From Dendrocalamus latiflorus (lineage: Eukaryota; Streptophyta; Magnoliopsida; Poales; Poaceae), in NCBI GenBank assembly GCA_017311315.1, contig CM029609.1:39244744-39308743 (forward strand): a DNA stretch of 64,000 nucleotides, given 5' to 3'. Of the stretch, positions 31,841 through 44,167 are shown in pieces (positions within the stretch are counted from its first letter, which is position 1; each line of letters opens with the position of its first letter). Made by a program: the position numbers and the translations under genes. The notes beneath the pieces are model-generated. The model made no database searches, was not told the DNA's origin, and saw only the letters and a program-made list of their open reading frames with translations.

Positions 31841-33338
31841 ACCAAAATTACGTCCAAAGACTGGATATTTAGCACAACCAAATTTGCGGAGAACTCTACT
31901 TCTTGGATGGCTATCCTAATTTTGGGGTATCCTAGGTTTGTACTCATCTCAGAGCCTGGGGATTGAACCAGTAAAATAGAACCAAGTGCAACGACTTCCA
32001 ACTTATGCTTTAGAGCAAAACTCCAGGAAACAAACGAGTGTGAAGCTCCAGAATCAAACAAAACTGTGGCAGGTACTGAATTTACTGGAAACTTACCGAT
32101 CACAACGTCTGGCGCTGCTTGAGCTTCTTCCATGGTGACATGGTTCACCTGGCCACGCATCACGGTTTGCGATCCTTTGTTGGGTTGATTTGATCCTTGA
32201 GGTGCTCCGCGTCCTGACCCTATTGCAGGGGTACGATCCGGTGTGGCTCCCAAATTGAAACGGACTGGTGTCAAAGCTGGATTCTGCGGGCACTTGTTGG
32301 CATAGTGTCCCGTTTCATGGCATTTGAAACAAGTGACTGCTGACATGGGTTTGGTAATCCTCTGTTGCTGGCTTCCCACAGGAATTGGCTTTGGTCCTGA
32401 TGTGTACTGGCGGGGAGCTGGTGCAGGAGTTTTGAATCCCGACTGCTGAGGGACTCGAGCTGGCTGAAAATTACTAAAGCGGGTTCTCTGAGCTTGGTGC
32501 ATCTGCGATCCCTGCTGCATCATTCTCCGCTTGCGAGATTCCTCCAGCTCACGACGACTCTCCTCAATGAGCATTGCTTTGTCCACCATATTTTGAAAAC
32601 TGGCATAATCATTTTCCACTACTTGAGCTTTTAACCCTGGGTTCAATCCTCTCTTGAACCTCTTTTGGCGTGCATCATCTGTGGCAACATCCTCTGGAGC
32701 ATAGCGGGCTAGCTGAGTGAACTTGTTGAGATATTCACTCACGGACATGTTCTTCTGCTGCAACTCCCGAAATTCTTCCTTCTTCATCCGATCACCCCAT
32801 CCAGGATATGGGCATGACGAAAAGCTTCTGCGAACTCAGCCCAAGTGATGCTATCTTGGTCCTCATGAGCGGCACAATAATTCTCCCACCACTCAGCTGC
32901 AGCACCCTCGAGCTGATGGGCTGCATACAACACCTTCTCGCGATCCGTACACTGGGCAAGGTTTAGCTTCCTTTCCACTGAGCACATCCAATCATCGGCT
33001 TCCAATGGCTTAGAAGACCGTGAATAGGTAGGAGGCCTTGTTCTCATAAACTCTGCAAACTTAGATTGCTGACGGACTGGTGGAGGCATTGCCATATCTT
33101 GATTTTGTCGATTCATCATGGCGTTCATGTTTTGCATCATGGCATTCATTAGCTGAGTCTGGGCGGCCATAAACTGACTCAAGGTTGGATCTAGACCAGC
33201 CGGGTTTGCATGCTGCTCCGGAGTTGCTTGATTTCCATTACTGCCCTCGGGATCTTGGTTCATCTGACCGCGTCCTGCGGAGCTCCGGGTATCAACCATT
33301 CGGAAAAGAAAGCTCACTTGCTTGAGAACTGGCTTCAC
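31738..33338 (-). pseudogene. Tekay gag and protease, with frameshift
   Basis: The gag frame starts near 33338 (MVDTRSSAGR at about 33299) and carries the retrotrans_gag core (WWENYCAAHED, FAEAFRHAHI). A 1-bp indel near 32790 shifts it to the frame that resumes at MKKEEFRELQQKN (32787). This frame continues through a CCHC knuckle CFKCHETGHYANKC and the aspartic protease box FDSGASHSF, where DSG is intact. A second 1-bp deletion in a G-run near 31845 follows LDVIL and moves the protease end and RT into another frame. Confidence 0.9.
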
Positions 33339-33587
33339 AAGGCTTACTAGGTAAGAGGGAAAAGCAAAGATAAGTGGTAAGCTCGTCTAAGGGGGATATT
33401 CTAATGGCAATTCCTAAACTAAACAATCACTTAGCCGAAAAGCTAACGAAAGAACCAGATAAATCACTTCAATAAAAGGATTGATATGACTGCAACATAT
33501 TGCTTTTGAGGACAAAACTACAGCTCACATCTCAATCAATTGCAAACAAAAACCCACTTCCTAACCGGCTCTATCCTATGCTACGGT

Positions 33588-34110
33588 CTATTCTTCCGGC
33601 TCCCACTCAGGTCCTGCGAGGTATGGGGTGTGCACTTCTTCCTCGGAGTCGCTGTAGACCACCCTTCTGTTGCGGAATTGCGGTGGACGAACTCCTGCTG
33701 GGGTGATGTGTTGGGAATCCCCTTGATCATCATCTGGTATGAACGGTCCTCCCACCGAGCTGGATGAAGAAGGCGAATGCTGGGGCGTCGGCGTCTGCGG
33801 TGAGTACTCCTCAAATGTGTATAGCTCCTTGTACTTCCGAACCAGCTTGGCGATGCTAAGCTTGTACATTTTGCAAAGGCGACGAACGGCTTTGAATGTG
33901 GCTCTCTCTCTCTCTGCAGGTGCTCCTGTGCTTGTAGCTGTGGTGTATAACTTGACCGCCGAACTTGGTGGTGAAGTATAGCCAAGTGACGTGCCCCATA
34001 CGTGGCTTTCTTGCTCCTTCGTCGGCGGTGCTGTAGATTGGTGTTCTCTTGAACCCAAGGCTCCGTAATAGAACTCGTAGAAGTCTCTTCCAACCTCCTG
34101 CCTGGCGGAA
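33588..34110 (-). CDS. extra leader ORF between the Tekay 5' LTR and gag
   Basis: A frame on the same strand as gag, open from upstream of MGSREHQSTAPP (ATG at 34058) to the stop at 33588, gives 156 residues or more. The text is compositionally normal: ESHVWGTSLGYTSPP, then ATFKAVRRLCKMYKLSIAKL, then VRKYKELYTFEEYSP, a Ser-rich patch, and an acidic tail SDSEEEVHTPY. There is no zinc finger or retroviral motif. Reading upstream of the ATG in the same frame gives RDFYEFYYGALG, which looks coding, so the true start may be farther up or altered. I do not recognise a family. Either a leader protein of this element lineage or a captured gene piece; 250 bp separate it from gag. Confidence 0.45.
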
Positions 34111-34313
34111 GAATCTCTGCGTCATCTATAGGGTAATAGGAGTCAGTTTTAAACAATAATTTGAGCTGAGGTTTAGATGAGAAGTGAGAACCCTTAAGAA
34201 CAAGGTAAGAGAGTAGAGAATTTACTAGATATCAAGTTTTGGTGGTTTTGTTTTTAGAAAATAAGTTTTAAGTGTCGACCAAGCTAACTAGGGCTTCATC
34301 CTACAGTCGATAT

Positions 34314-34326
34314 GGCTCTGATACCA
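34314..34326 (-). other. primer-binding site of the Tekay element
   Basis: Minus strand TGGTATCAGAGCC, complementary to initiator tRNA-Met, four bases inside the 5' LTR. Confidence 0.9.
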
Positions 34327-34330
34327 TCTC

Positions 34331-37300
34331 TGTCGAGACCCGAATTTACAAATCCGGACTCTCCTGTGTATTCTGCAATAGTCCAGGATCACGCTAGTGC
34401 ACACAGTATGAACAAAGATAAATATCATCCACATCACGATATTCTAAAGAAAACCCAAATTATATTAAAAATTATCAGAGTACGACCTTATGACCAAGCT
34501 TACAATTATTAGCCTGAAGGGCTTAAAGAAACTAGCAGCGGAAATCCAAAAAATAAACGTAGTAGCCATTCGACATGCCCACAAGCAATCGAGTGGAGAA
34601 CGAAGCCTAATCCGCAAAGACGTCGAAGTACTCTCCTTCTGGAACCTCCTGCTGGTGATACTCCTCCTCCTCAACTGAGCAACAGGGGCATAAAGCCGTG
34701 AGTACATTGGTACTCAGCAAGCCGTTTGTAACAAATGAATGCAATATAGTATGCAAGGCTTAACAATGAATGGCTGTAAGGTTAGTTTTGCAGAAAGCGA
34801 CAATTTGAAGTAAATACAGTAAATAGATTGAAAAGCAACTTTAACAAAGGACATTGAATAAATAATCAAAGGAATTGCATATAATCACAAGTGAACTGAC
34901 CATTCACTTTCCAGCTCAACCCAACCAAGTTTCATAAAAACTCTACCCCTCGTGTGAAATCACCGAGCATTGTCCATGACCGAGGACACGGCTATTCGAA
35001 TAGTTTTACACTCTGCAGAGGTTGCACAACTGTACCCACACGATGTGATTAGCCTCGCGCTAAGGAAATCACAACAAGGCTTTTACAATGATCCACCTCC
35101 ACCTGGTCCCACTCGCTAAGGTTTCGCCGTCGAGTAGGGTAACCCCCTAGTCGATAATTGCCCCTCTTGCGCCACAACAACATCGGTAGTAAAACCAAAG
35201 TGGAGACTTCACAAATTATTATGCCAGGTCTATCCCATACTAGACATGTGGTTTGCACGATAAAGCTCAGATCAATGGTGCACAAAGTTAAGTCCTTAAG
35301 AATTACCCAGGCGAAAACATCCACATCCCATGTGCAACCAGCACCCCCTTTACTGCACAATCATTCACCCGAGTGAAAGCTAAGTTTGTATAACCAATGC
35401 CCATGACACTACCCATGCCATGGCAAACAAATTTTATAACTGTGGTTAACCACCACGTTCAAGTATACCATTAAATCAAGATTAATTAACACATGTGATG
35501 ATAGACCCATGTGCTAATAATAAGCCTGGCTAAGCAATTGGACGTAACCCCATGTGACAACTATTATTGTGTCACTAAATAATTCCCAATCCTAAGGTGT
35601 CAATGGAAACATGGTAATCAAATTATCATGGAGGGATTAATCAAGTAGGATCATAACTACCAATACGAGATTTTATTAATAAATAGCAATGCATGATAAC
35701 TTGAAACAAAATAATACATAATAGATTAAAAACTAGGTTCAACATGATCAAAGAATACGACTTGCGTTGTCCTTGCTCAGTTGAGGGCTCTTGATCTTCA
35801 AATCCAACTTCCGCTCCCTCGAACACGTGATCTAACGAGAGAGAAAGCAAATCGAAAAGACAAAATAAAATCAAATAAAATTCAAATGAACTCCAAAATC
35901 TTGCAAACCTGAACCAAAAGGTAGAGCTCAATTTTAGATGAATTTAGGAAAAAGAATCGGGTCAATCGGAGCTAGGACGAGGGAGAACGGGCTCTTGGAA
36001 AATTGGATCTAAAGAAAATCGGAAAATTAAGAAATTGCACTGTGCTGTGGACCGGGCGCACGGGGAGCTGAGTCCACGGTGGAACCGGCGCACCGAATCA
36101 GTGCGGAGGCGGGGCTGCTTGCGCAAGCGGCTAGGGCTGACGTGGCATACACGTGGCGACACGTGTGCGAGCATGGCTAACGTGGCATGCTGACGAGGCA
36201 TGGTGACGTGGCATGCTGACGTGGCACCAGGGTGGGCTCGGATGCTGACGTGGACGACAGGTGGCACCGACGTGGCACGACACGTGGGCCTAGGGCTGAC
36301 GTGGCTGGCTGACTCGGCATGGCCCACGGGGTACGGCTGACATGCGGGTCCCACCGGGCAGAGGCACGGTACACGGTGGACCGGGTGCACGGGAAGGCGA
36401 AGCGGCGGTGCGGCTGGCGTCAGCGGTGACGCACGCAGGTGCGGGGACCGAGGAGGCGTGCTGGCGGTCCGCGGACGCGGGCAGCAGGGCGCGGCTGCGG
36501 CGGGGGGGTCTGGTGGCAGCGGCGGCTAGCCGGCGGTGGTTTGGGACGGCGGCGGTGCTCACCGACGATGACGACGACGGCGGCGACGGCGGCGGAGAAC
36601 GGCGACGAGCGGCGGGGAACAGCGGAGAGCGGTGGAGAACGGCGAAGAGCAACGGCGAGCCCTCCGGCGGCGAGAACGGAGGCTCGAGCGACGGCGGCTC
36701 GAGTGAAGGGCGGCGGCGAAAACGGCGGCTCAGGATGAGGAGAACCCCGGGGGTCGGCCCCTTTTATACCCGGGAGACGAAGAGTCCCGGGCGGGCACGG
36801 ACGTCGAGTCCGGGGCGGAGACGGCGGCGGAAAAGGAAGGCGGCGGCTCCCTATCGGAGACGGAGGCGGAGTCCCGGTCGGGGACGAGGGACCTGACAGG
36901 CGGGCCCCACCTGTCAGCGGCACAGGAGAGCGGCAGCCCGGATGCGGGCGCAGGCGAGACAAGCGGAACGGATGGGCGACGCATGTCGCTCATCCAGTGG
37001 AGGAAGGCGGGCGCGGATGCGCGACGCGTGGCACAGGGGCGGGGCAGGCCAGGCCGGCGGGTTGGCTGGGTCGGTTGCGGGCGACGGCTGGGCCGGTCGG
37101 CTGGTGGGTTTCGGCCCACTGGTTTTTTAGGGTTTTCTTTTTCTTTTCTTTTTCCAGAAATTCCAATAAATACTTTTGAGCTCTAGAAAGTAGCAAATAA
37201 ATCCAGAAAAATCCCAGAAAATTCCAGAAGAGCCCTTGAGACTCAGGGAACTCAAATAAAATACTTTTGGCACATGTTAATGTTTAACTTAATCATATTA

Positions 37301-37413
37301 AATCCTTTTAATTCATAAAAATTTCATTTAAGCTCTAATTAATTTCAGAAAAATGCAAATGGTGAATTTTATTTCAAAAGCTTCAAAAAGGCTCTTAAAA
37401 TCAGGATGTTACA
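34331..37413 (-). repeat. 5' LTR of the Tekay element
   Basis: 3083 bp, collinear with the 3' LTR; differences concentrate in the GC-rich block (36440-36840), where short repeats have gained or lost units. Confidence 0.93.
36762..36768 (-). promoter_or_regulatory. TATA box of the Tekay 5' LTR
   Basis: Minus strand TATAAAA in a GC-rich context, followed by a long GC-rich transcribed leader. Identical in the other LTR (28110-28116). Direction matches gag-pol. Confidence 0.65.
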
Positions 37414-37418
37414 TAGAT

Positions 37419-38463
37419 ATATGCTACCGCTGATACAATAGAATTCAGACTATGAAAAGAACAGAACAGTAGTGAATAAACACTAAACCGAAGTATAATT
37501 AGTAAATCAAACTAGTAGAATATTTCTAGATAGTCACTGTGATCTCATATATGACTAGCTTCCTCATTGAGCAATCTCAAGAACCCACAATCTACCATAC
37601 AATAGTCCTCCCAGTGCCAACACAAATCACCAATTTCAGAGATAATAACAGAGGTACTAGCATGGCTAATTAATGCACAATAGAAATTATAGGATGTAAA
37701 AGCTTACTAGGCAGTGGCAGTCCAAACCACTAAGAAGGCCGACAGGGGTAAGGCTTGTCGCAAAGACGGTGTCTCAGAAAACCAATCACCGGCGTATGCC
37801 CAGATACCACCGGAGAGGTTAACGGAGATATAATGCCAAACTTCACAAATTAGTACTCATCAAATCGTGAAGTCGAGATGCAGATGTTGCCGCACAAAGC
37901 CAATGCAATCCCCAATCGGACGAAGCTACCAAGAGTTTCAGACCACGGCCGCTTACGACTGTATCAGATCGACCATGGCAGATTGACCATGTTAGATCGA
38001 CCATGTCAGAACGGCCACGGTAGGTCGACCATGGTAGTTGACCACGATAGAAACAATCAAGGCCGACCACACCTCAAAGAATCAGTAGAGCTTCGCCGGC
38101 ATGGAAATCGCTGAGACCCTAGTGAGTTCGTCGGAGCAAACCGCACAGGAGACTAGAGAAATCGCAACACATGCTCTCAGATCTGTCCTCTTGATTTCTC
38201 CCTTTTCGGCTCTCCCATGGCTTCATATTTATAGAGGAATGGGGAGATCAGAGATTTGAAGAGAAGGAGAAGGTGCCCCACAACGCTGGACCAAGTCCAT
38301 CGCAAGAAGAGGAGGGCATCAGTCCAAATCTCCTGCTTCTCACAGGTGTTCAGTGCAGACAGCCTTATCTTTCTCTTTCATCTCTTACAAATGGGCCCCA
38401 TTCTAGTTTTCTTTTTATTTTCCTTTATTCCAAAAATGAGGGAAATTTCCATATTACCCAACA
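37419..38463 (-). repeat. gypsy-2 3' LTR, innermost piece, with promoter
   Basis: On minus, the purine tract CAAGAGGGGGATG (38477-38465) is followed by TGTTGGGTAATATGG, the expected LTR start. A TATA box (TATAAATA, 38233-38226) lies about 230 bp downstream. The piece ends at 37419, next to the Tekay target TAGAT. The matching region of the 5' LTR is not recognisable, so LTR membership rests on the purine tract, the TATA box and continuity with 25149-25694. Confidence 0.6.
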
Positions 38464-38506
38464 ACATCCCCCTCTTGAGTGCCGGCATGACCTTAGGCTG
38501 GTGTTG

Positions 38507-40310
38507 TCATAAATCTTGAGCACATATCAGCTTCGCCTTCCTAGGTAGCAAGATTGTCGGGAAGTCCAATCCACTGAATGAGCAGTCACTTCCTTGTTGC
38601 CATCCTCGTTTGATAAAAGCTTGATCAAGCACTTTGGCTGGCAACAGAACTTCAAATGGTTCAGTACAGATAGAGGAAAGATCTGTGCTAAATTGAGTTT
38701 GAGGCATCACATGGCATTTGAGCCGAGAGACATGGATGACTGGATGTATCTTGCTTGATGATGGTAAATCCAATTTGTAAGCAACAACACCAACACACTC
38801 CAGCACTTGATATGAACCATAGAAACAAAATGCCAATTTCCGAGAACTACCATTTGCCACAGATGTTTGAATATACGGTTGCAGCTTCAGATAGACTAGG
38901 TATCCCACTACAAATTCTTGCTCAAAACGGTGCTTGTCCGTCTAAGCATTCATTCTCTGCTGTGTTCATTGTAACTGCTGCTGCAACAGTTGAGATAGCA
39001 GCTCACGGTCCTTGAGCCAAGATTCCAGATCCGGTGTTGAACAAGCATTAAGATTTGATATGCCAAAACATCAAGGTGGGTGTCCATACAATGCTTGAAA
39101 AGGAGAACGGTTTAGAGCTAAGTGATGAGTAGTATTATACCAGTACTTAGCAAGAGTGAACTAAACACCATAAGTAAACTTCAAGGCACTAATTGTGGCA
39201 CTCTGTTCGGTCATCCATTTGTGGATGATAGGCCATGCTCATGAGTAATTGGGTATCTGTCAAGAAAAAGAGTTCTTACCAAATGTTGCTTATGAAGATT
39301 CAATCACGATTTGATATCATTGCTTGAGGAAGTTCATAAAGCTTGTACACATTGTTTAGATATACTTGGACCACTTGCAATGCAGTAAAAGTGTGTGATT
39401 GATGCAAGAAATGTGTGTACTTTGTGAATTTGTCAATAACGACCAAGATGATGTCGTGATTGGAGGAGCGAGGCAATACTTCGCTGAAATCCAAACTAAC
39501 CACAGACCACGCTCGTGATGGTAATAGTAAGGGTTGAAGAAGGCCTGGAAGCTTGACATGCTCTGTCTTAGCTTGCTAGCACACTGAGTAGGCTTACACA
39601 TATTTACGCACATAATTTTTGAGTTTTAGCCATGTGAATAGCTGCTTCACCTGGTTATAAGTTGCTTGAAACCCGAAGTGACCACCAATGCTAATGCTAT
39701 GGAGGGCTTGAAGTATGTGTTGTTGAGCCAGGACATTGGTTCCCACCCATAATCTGCCCTTATACCTTATCATGCCATCATGTAGTATGTAACCTTGCTC
39801 ATTAGAGGTTTTGATGCGCAATTCTTTGACCAATTGCTATGCCAATGGATCATCCAAGTAGAAAGCACATAGATTCTCCATCCACATAGGAATCACAGTG
39901 AAAATTGCCATGCATTCCTCTACAGTTTGCTCGCGTCGTGATAGGGCATCCGCTATTGCATTTGAGACTCCTTTTTTTTGTATTGTATACTGTACTGGAG
40001 TCCAAGCAATTTGAGTAAATCCTTTTGCTGCATACAGGTGCTCACTCTCTGCTCAGCCAAGTGAATGAGACTATGTTGATCTATGCGAATTATAGATTCT
40101 TGCTGATGTAAATATGGTCTCTACTTCTCTATTGCCATCAAGATTTCCAAACACTCCTCATAAAAAGATAAGGCCTGGTTCTCCTTACTTAATGCCTTTC
40201 TCAAATAAGCTACTAGGTGTCCTTCTTGCATGAGGACAGCGCCAGGGGCGGACGCACCATGGGACATGGGGGTACAGTTGTACCCCCAAATTTTTTTGCA
40301 AAAAATCAAC
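38507..40310 (-). pseudogene. gypsy-2 RNase H, integrase and C-terminal remnant
   Basis: RNase H: VLMQEGHLVAYLRKALSKEN (40240-40190), interrupted by hAT-3 exactly before it. Integrase finger region: GGHFGFQATYNQVKQLF (about 39690). Core: MVSLDFSEVLP, IDKFTKYTHFLHQ (about 39500-39400). C-terminal part: QVLECVGVVAYKLDLPSSSK, then IHPVIHVSRLK (about 38800-38720). No clear chromodomain remains. Confidence 0.8.
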
Positions 40311-41362
40311 TATATATAATATATATTTCATAGGAAAATTACTTTTTACTCCCGGGTGTAATTACACCCACCTCTAATATACCACCTAAACAAACTTGAA
40401 ATACTCCTTTATCACTTTAGGTATACTCATATACTAATTATAAGATACTCCAACGTGAACTACACGGAAAAATTGTAAAGAAGTCCATAGTTTTTAGCGT
40501 ATTTTATAAATACCTTTATATACGTACATAAAAAGGAGTATGTCAAAAAAAATATGCATACCACCTCTGAAAATTTGTTCATACCACCTATATGGTCTTA
40601 AATACTCGTATACTACACGTACATACTCTCCGTTACGCGAGATACTACCTATGTTGTGAGATACGACATAGGGTGTAATTACACCCGGAGTAGAAAAGAG
40701 GTTTCCATATTTCATATATATAAAAAAACTAGAAGTGCAGGTAATTTAGCAAATTCAGCCCACTAGCCAAAAAGCCCAATTGGCATTTTCTAACCTAACC
40801 CTAGCTTCCTGGCTCCTGCCTCCGCCTGGCTGCCTCCCACGCCGCCTCCTCTCTGCGCGCCCCTGGCCTCCTCTCTATCTCTGCACGCCCCTGGTCTCCT
40901 CGGCTCCGGCGACGCGGCGACCGGCGGGCTCCTGCCTCTGCCTGGCTGCCTCCCACGCCGCCTCCTGCCTTGCTCCGTGCCTGCCTCCTCTCCATCTCTC
41001 TTGCACAGCCGCCACAACCTACAGCACGCCCATGGCCTCCTCGTCTCCGGCGATGCGGCGACCGGCGAACGGCTGCCGGCGGCGGCGCGGCGCCGGGCAC
41101 CCACACCCAATGGCCGACACGGCGTCGACGGCGAAGAAGTCCCCACGGCCAGGCGGCCCATCTGACGGCGGCAGCTCCTCCCCTATTCCAGCTTGAACGG
41201 CGGCGGCGCTCCCGACGGCCATGCCGCCCCTGCACACAAGGTTTATTTGATTAACTATATGAGATATACATATTATGTGTATCAAAATTCTCTATCTTAT
41301 ATATATACTCCGTAGATTCTTAACTTCGTACCCCCATCTCAAAAATCCTAGGTCCGCCACTG
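40243..41362. mobile_element. non-autonomous hAT element (hAT-3, 1120 bp) in gypsy-2 RNase H
   Basis: Ends CAGGGGCGGAC and, from the right, CAGTGGCGGAC. Exact 8-bp duplication GACAGCGC at 40235-40242 and 41363-41370. The right half (40780-41230) is GC-rich and begins AACCTAACCCTAGC, resembling a captured first exon; its frames are Pro/Arg/Ala-rich and not recognisable. A foldback MITE is nested at 40333-40706. Confidence 0.9.
40333..40706. mobile_element. foldback MITE, copy 1 (374 bp)
   Basis: Inverted ends GGAAAATTACTTTTTACTCC and, from the right, GGAAACCTCTTTTCTACTCC, followed on both sides by CGGGTGTAATTACACCC. A perfect 10-bp direct repeat ATATTTCATA (40323-40332 and 40707-40716) flanks it. 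A 9-10 bp target duplication points to the Mutator superfamily. Same family as 46024-46386. Confidence 0.85.
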
Positions 41363-41639
41363 GACAGCGCCGATACCAGAGTTACAGGCATCCATTTCCA
41401 AGATGAGGATCTTGCTAAAATTTAGTAACACCAAGACAGGGGCATAGATTAAGGCTTATTTGAGTGCCACAAATGCCTCCCCTGTAGATGGAGTCCATTA
41501 AATTGTGCCCCTTTTTGAGTAGAGCAGTGAGGGGCTAGCTGATCAATCCGTAATGCTTGATGAATTTACGGTAATACCCCGTCAATCCTAGGAACCCCCT
41601 TAGTTCCTTCAGCATCTTGGGTTACAACCAATTAGCTAC

Positions 41640-42999
41640 TGTTGTACTTTTGAAACATCGGTCACGACACTGTCTGGACCAATGATGTGGCCCAAGTATT
41701 CTAGGTGTTGTTGTACAAACATGCATTTGGATCTTTTCAGCCGCACCTATTGTCTTGCATGCATTGAAGAACTTGCTGCAAGTGTTCATAATGCTCATAC
41801 AAAGACTGGTTATACACCAAGATTTCGTTGACACAGACTAAAACTGATTTGCATAATTACGGCTCAAAAATCTTGTTCATGACTCTTTGGAATATTGCTA
41901 ATGCGTTGGTGAGCCCAAACGACATGATGAGGAACTCGTAGAGTCCTTGATGCATGCGAAATGCAGTATTGTACTTGTCACTAGCGGTCACCCTGATTTG
42001 ATAGTATCCCGACTTCAAATAAAGCTTGGTGAATCATTGTACGCCAGCTAGTTCATCTAGTAATTCATCTATAGTAGGTAGGTGATGCTTGTTTTTCCCT
42101 ATGATTGCATTGAGTTGTCGGTAGTCAACAAAGAACCTCCATGTCCCATCTCTTCTTCTTTACTAGTAGCACGGGTGAAGCAAATGGGCTGCTGCTGGTC
42201 TGTATGACACCATTGCGGAGCATTTCCTTTACTTGACATTCTATTTCATCGTTTTGTTGGGGAGCATAACGATAAGGTCTCACATTTACAGGCTGAGCCC
42301 CAGACAACAATGGTAATTGGTGATCGTAGTCCATCCTTGGTGGCAATTGTGTTAGCTCTTGGAAACAAGTGCTCAAATTTGTTCACCAATTGTGCCACCC
42401 CTCCTAGAACTGGCTATGCAGTGTTGCTTGCCTCAATTGTATGCACTCCTTCCTCCTAATGTACCTTCTACAGCCACCAAACATGAGTCACAACCCCCCT
42501 ATTTTAGTAGACCTTTAAGTTTTCGAGCTCCAATTGGTTTAAACGTGGTCGTAACATCTCTAACCCCTTGCAGCGTGATACATCTTCCATTGTGAGTAAA
42601 ACTCATCTTCTTCTTGCAACAATGAACCCACATGGGGCTATGGTTCTTAAGCTAATTAGCGCTGAATATCATATCATAGGAGCCGAGAGCTAGCACATGC
42701 ATGTCTTGAGTGAATGTGTGACCTTGCGACCTCCAAGCCATTTGTGGAACCATACGATTGCAAATCATAGATTCTCCATTAGCAATTACCAGGCGGCTCT
42801 CTGCAATGTCTTGAGTCGGAGTGCCCAAAGTCTTCACCAAGTTCTCACTGATGAATGAGTAAGTGATGCCGGAATCAACAAGAATGACCACCTCTTGCTT
42901 GACAATGATGCTATGCAGCCTCAAGGTTTTACATTTACGGACTTGTTTGTTAGCCTTAGTAACCTGCCTGGAGTTGCAACACCTCGAGCAGTTCCTCAA
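41640..42999 (-). pseudogene. gypsy-2 protease and reverse transcriptase remnant
   Basis: Protease box VDSGITYSFISE (near 42880). RT from GAQPVNVRPYRYAP and SSPFASPVLLVKKK (about 42330-42150), then broken text such as YEFLIMSFGLTNA near 41930. Where the catalytic VDD box is expected (about 41830) the text is VNEILVY, so both aspartates look changed. Dead copy. Confidence 0.8.
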
Positions 43000-44138
43000 C
43001 TATATGGATTGGTACTTGGGTAGGATATTTGTGGCCCACTGGCCCTTGCCAGTCCATTTCTCACCACATGCGAAACACATCCTATTTGCCCTACAGTATG
43101 CCTTGAGGGAATCCAGTTTATCCTCCATGCAACTCCCATTGCTCTTCTTTGCATTTTCAGTGTGTTTTGTGGCTTCACCTTTCATCGGTGTCTTCTGTTT
43201 CTCACCATAGCCCCCAAATTTGCCTCCGCTCTTACTGAATCCCTTGTTGTCCAAACGGTTCAGGCTCCTTTTTTTGTTGAGCAGTATCCAGGTCTTGTGG
43301 ATGATGTAACCAAATTACAGTATGTACATCTCTAATAATTCATCCACAAAGAAAGCTTTGTCTAGATTGGCATTGTACAAGAGAAGTTGGTGTCTAAGGT
43401 GTTCAACCTATCAAAGTACTCAGATACTGAACCCGTTTGACATAGGTTTCTCAACTGTCTACGGTAGGTTTGATACTTGTTTTGCCCAAATCTATCATTA
43501 GCCATCCTACACATCTCACGCCAATTCTCTATTCTAGCATTGACTTCTACATTATGCAACCATAAGGCAGCTATCCCCTTGAAATTAAGAGCAGCAAACC
43601 TAGTTTGGTTTCATAATCCTTCTGCCACAATTTTGGGTTTTCTCTATCAAGCTCTGGGAACTCCATCTTAGAGGTTGGGTTATGGTTTGGCCTTGTTTGG
43701 GAAACGACAGTGGAACCCTGACTCTGGTAGCTAACCAGGCTCCCTATTTGATCGAACACATGAACTGCTCGTGTTTGGTTAGGGTGTGTACCCATGATCA
43801 AGGATTGCTGAGGACTTGTGATAAGGCCATCAGCACCACCCTATGAAGCATGTCTTCACGGTGGCCACTTGGCTTGTTGTAGCGTGCAGTTGGTCTCAAA
43901 GGGAGGGGTGGTGGTCGAAGCACAGCCTACTTCTCAATCACCTCAACTGGTTCACCAATAGCTCCGCTAACGCATCCATCTTGGTCTCCATGTTGGTGAG
44001 CCTGGCTTCTAGCAAATGGAATTGATCACGGAGCCGCTTCACCAATTCCGCAATCGCATCGATCTTGCTTTCCACCGTCACCATGGATTGAATGATCAGC
44101 TTCTCCTCAAATGGATTTGGGCATTTCTTTGGAGCCAT
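42996..44138 (-). pseudogene. gypsy-2 gag remnant
   Basis: Starts MAPKKCPNPFEEK just inside the primer site and has a heptad-like stretch (ESKIDAIAELVKRLRDQFHL). It continues in changing frames with MEFPELDRENPKLW, REMCRMANDRFGQNKYQ and SVSEYFDRLNTLD. Near 43060 it has a CxxC knuckle variant, MCFACGEKWTGKGQWA, in which the usual His and last Cys are lost. Confidence 0.82.
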
Positions 44139-44152
44139 AGTGGGTAGCAGTA

Positions 44153-44165
44153 GGCTTTGATACCA
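44153..44165 (-). other. primer-binding site of gypsy-2
   Basis: Minus strand TGGTATCAAAGCC, two bases from the LTR end at 44168. Confidence 0.85.
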
Positions 44166-44167
44166 AT

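Larger units (their letters stand above)
25695..37413 (-). mobile_element. Tekay/Del-like chromovirus (Ty3/gypsy), nearly complete, 11.7 kb
   Basis: Two nearly identical LTRs (25695-28751 and 34331-37413, minus-strand sense TGTAACATCC...TCTCGACA) flank gag and pol in gypsy order, with integrase before a C-terminal chromodomain. Target duplications TAGAT lie at 25690-25694 and 37414-37418. Primer site and polypurine tract are both present. LTRs of about 3 kb and a chromodomain point to the Tekay (Del) clade. The LTRs look a few percent different at most, so this is the youngest large insertion here. It is inside the 3' LTR of gypsy-2. Confidence 0.95.

Noticed and set aside
34314..34326. tRNA-like sequence
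   Set aside because: Only the 13-base primer-binding complement is present; no cloverleaf. The same applies at 11032, 44153, 52311 and 61293. No tRNA or rRNA gene was seen in the window.
40780..41254. Frames of 94-144 codons in hAT-3
   Set aside because: Open on both strands in a GC-rich block and without family features.
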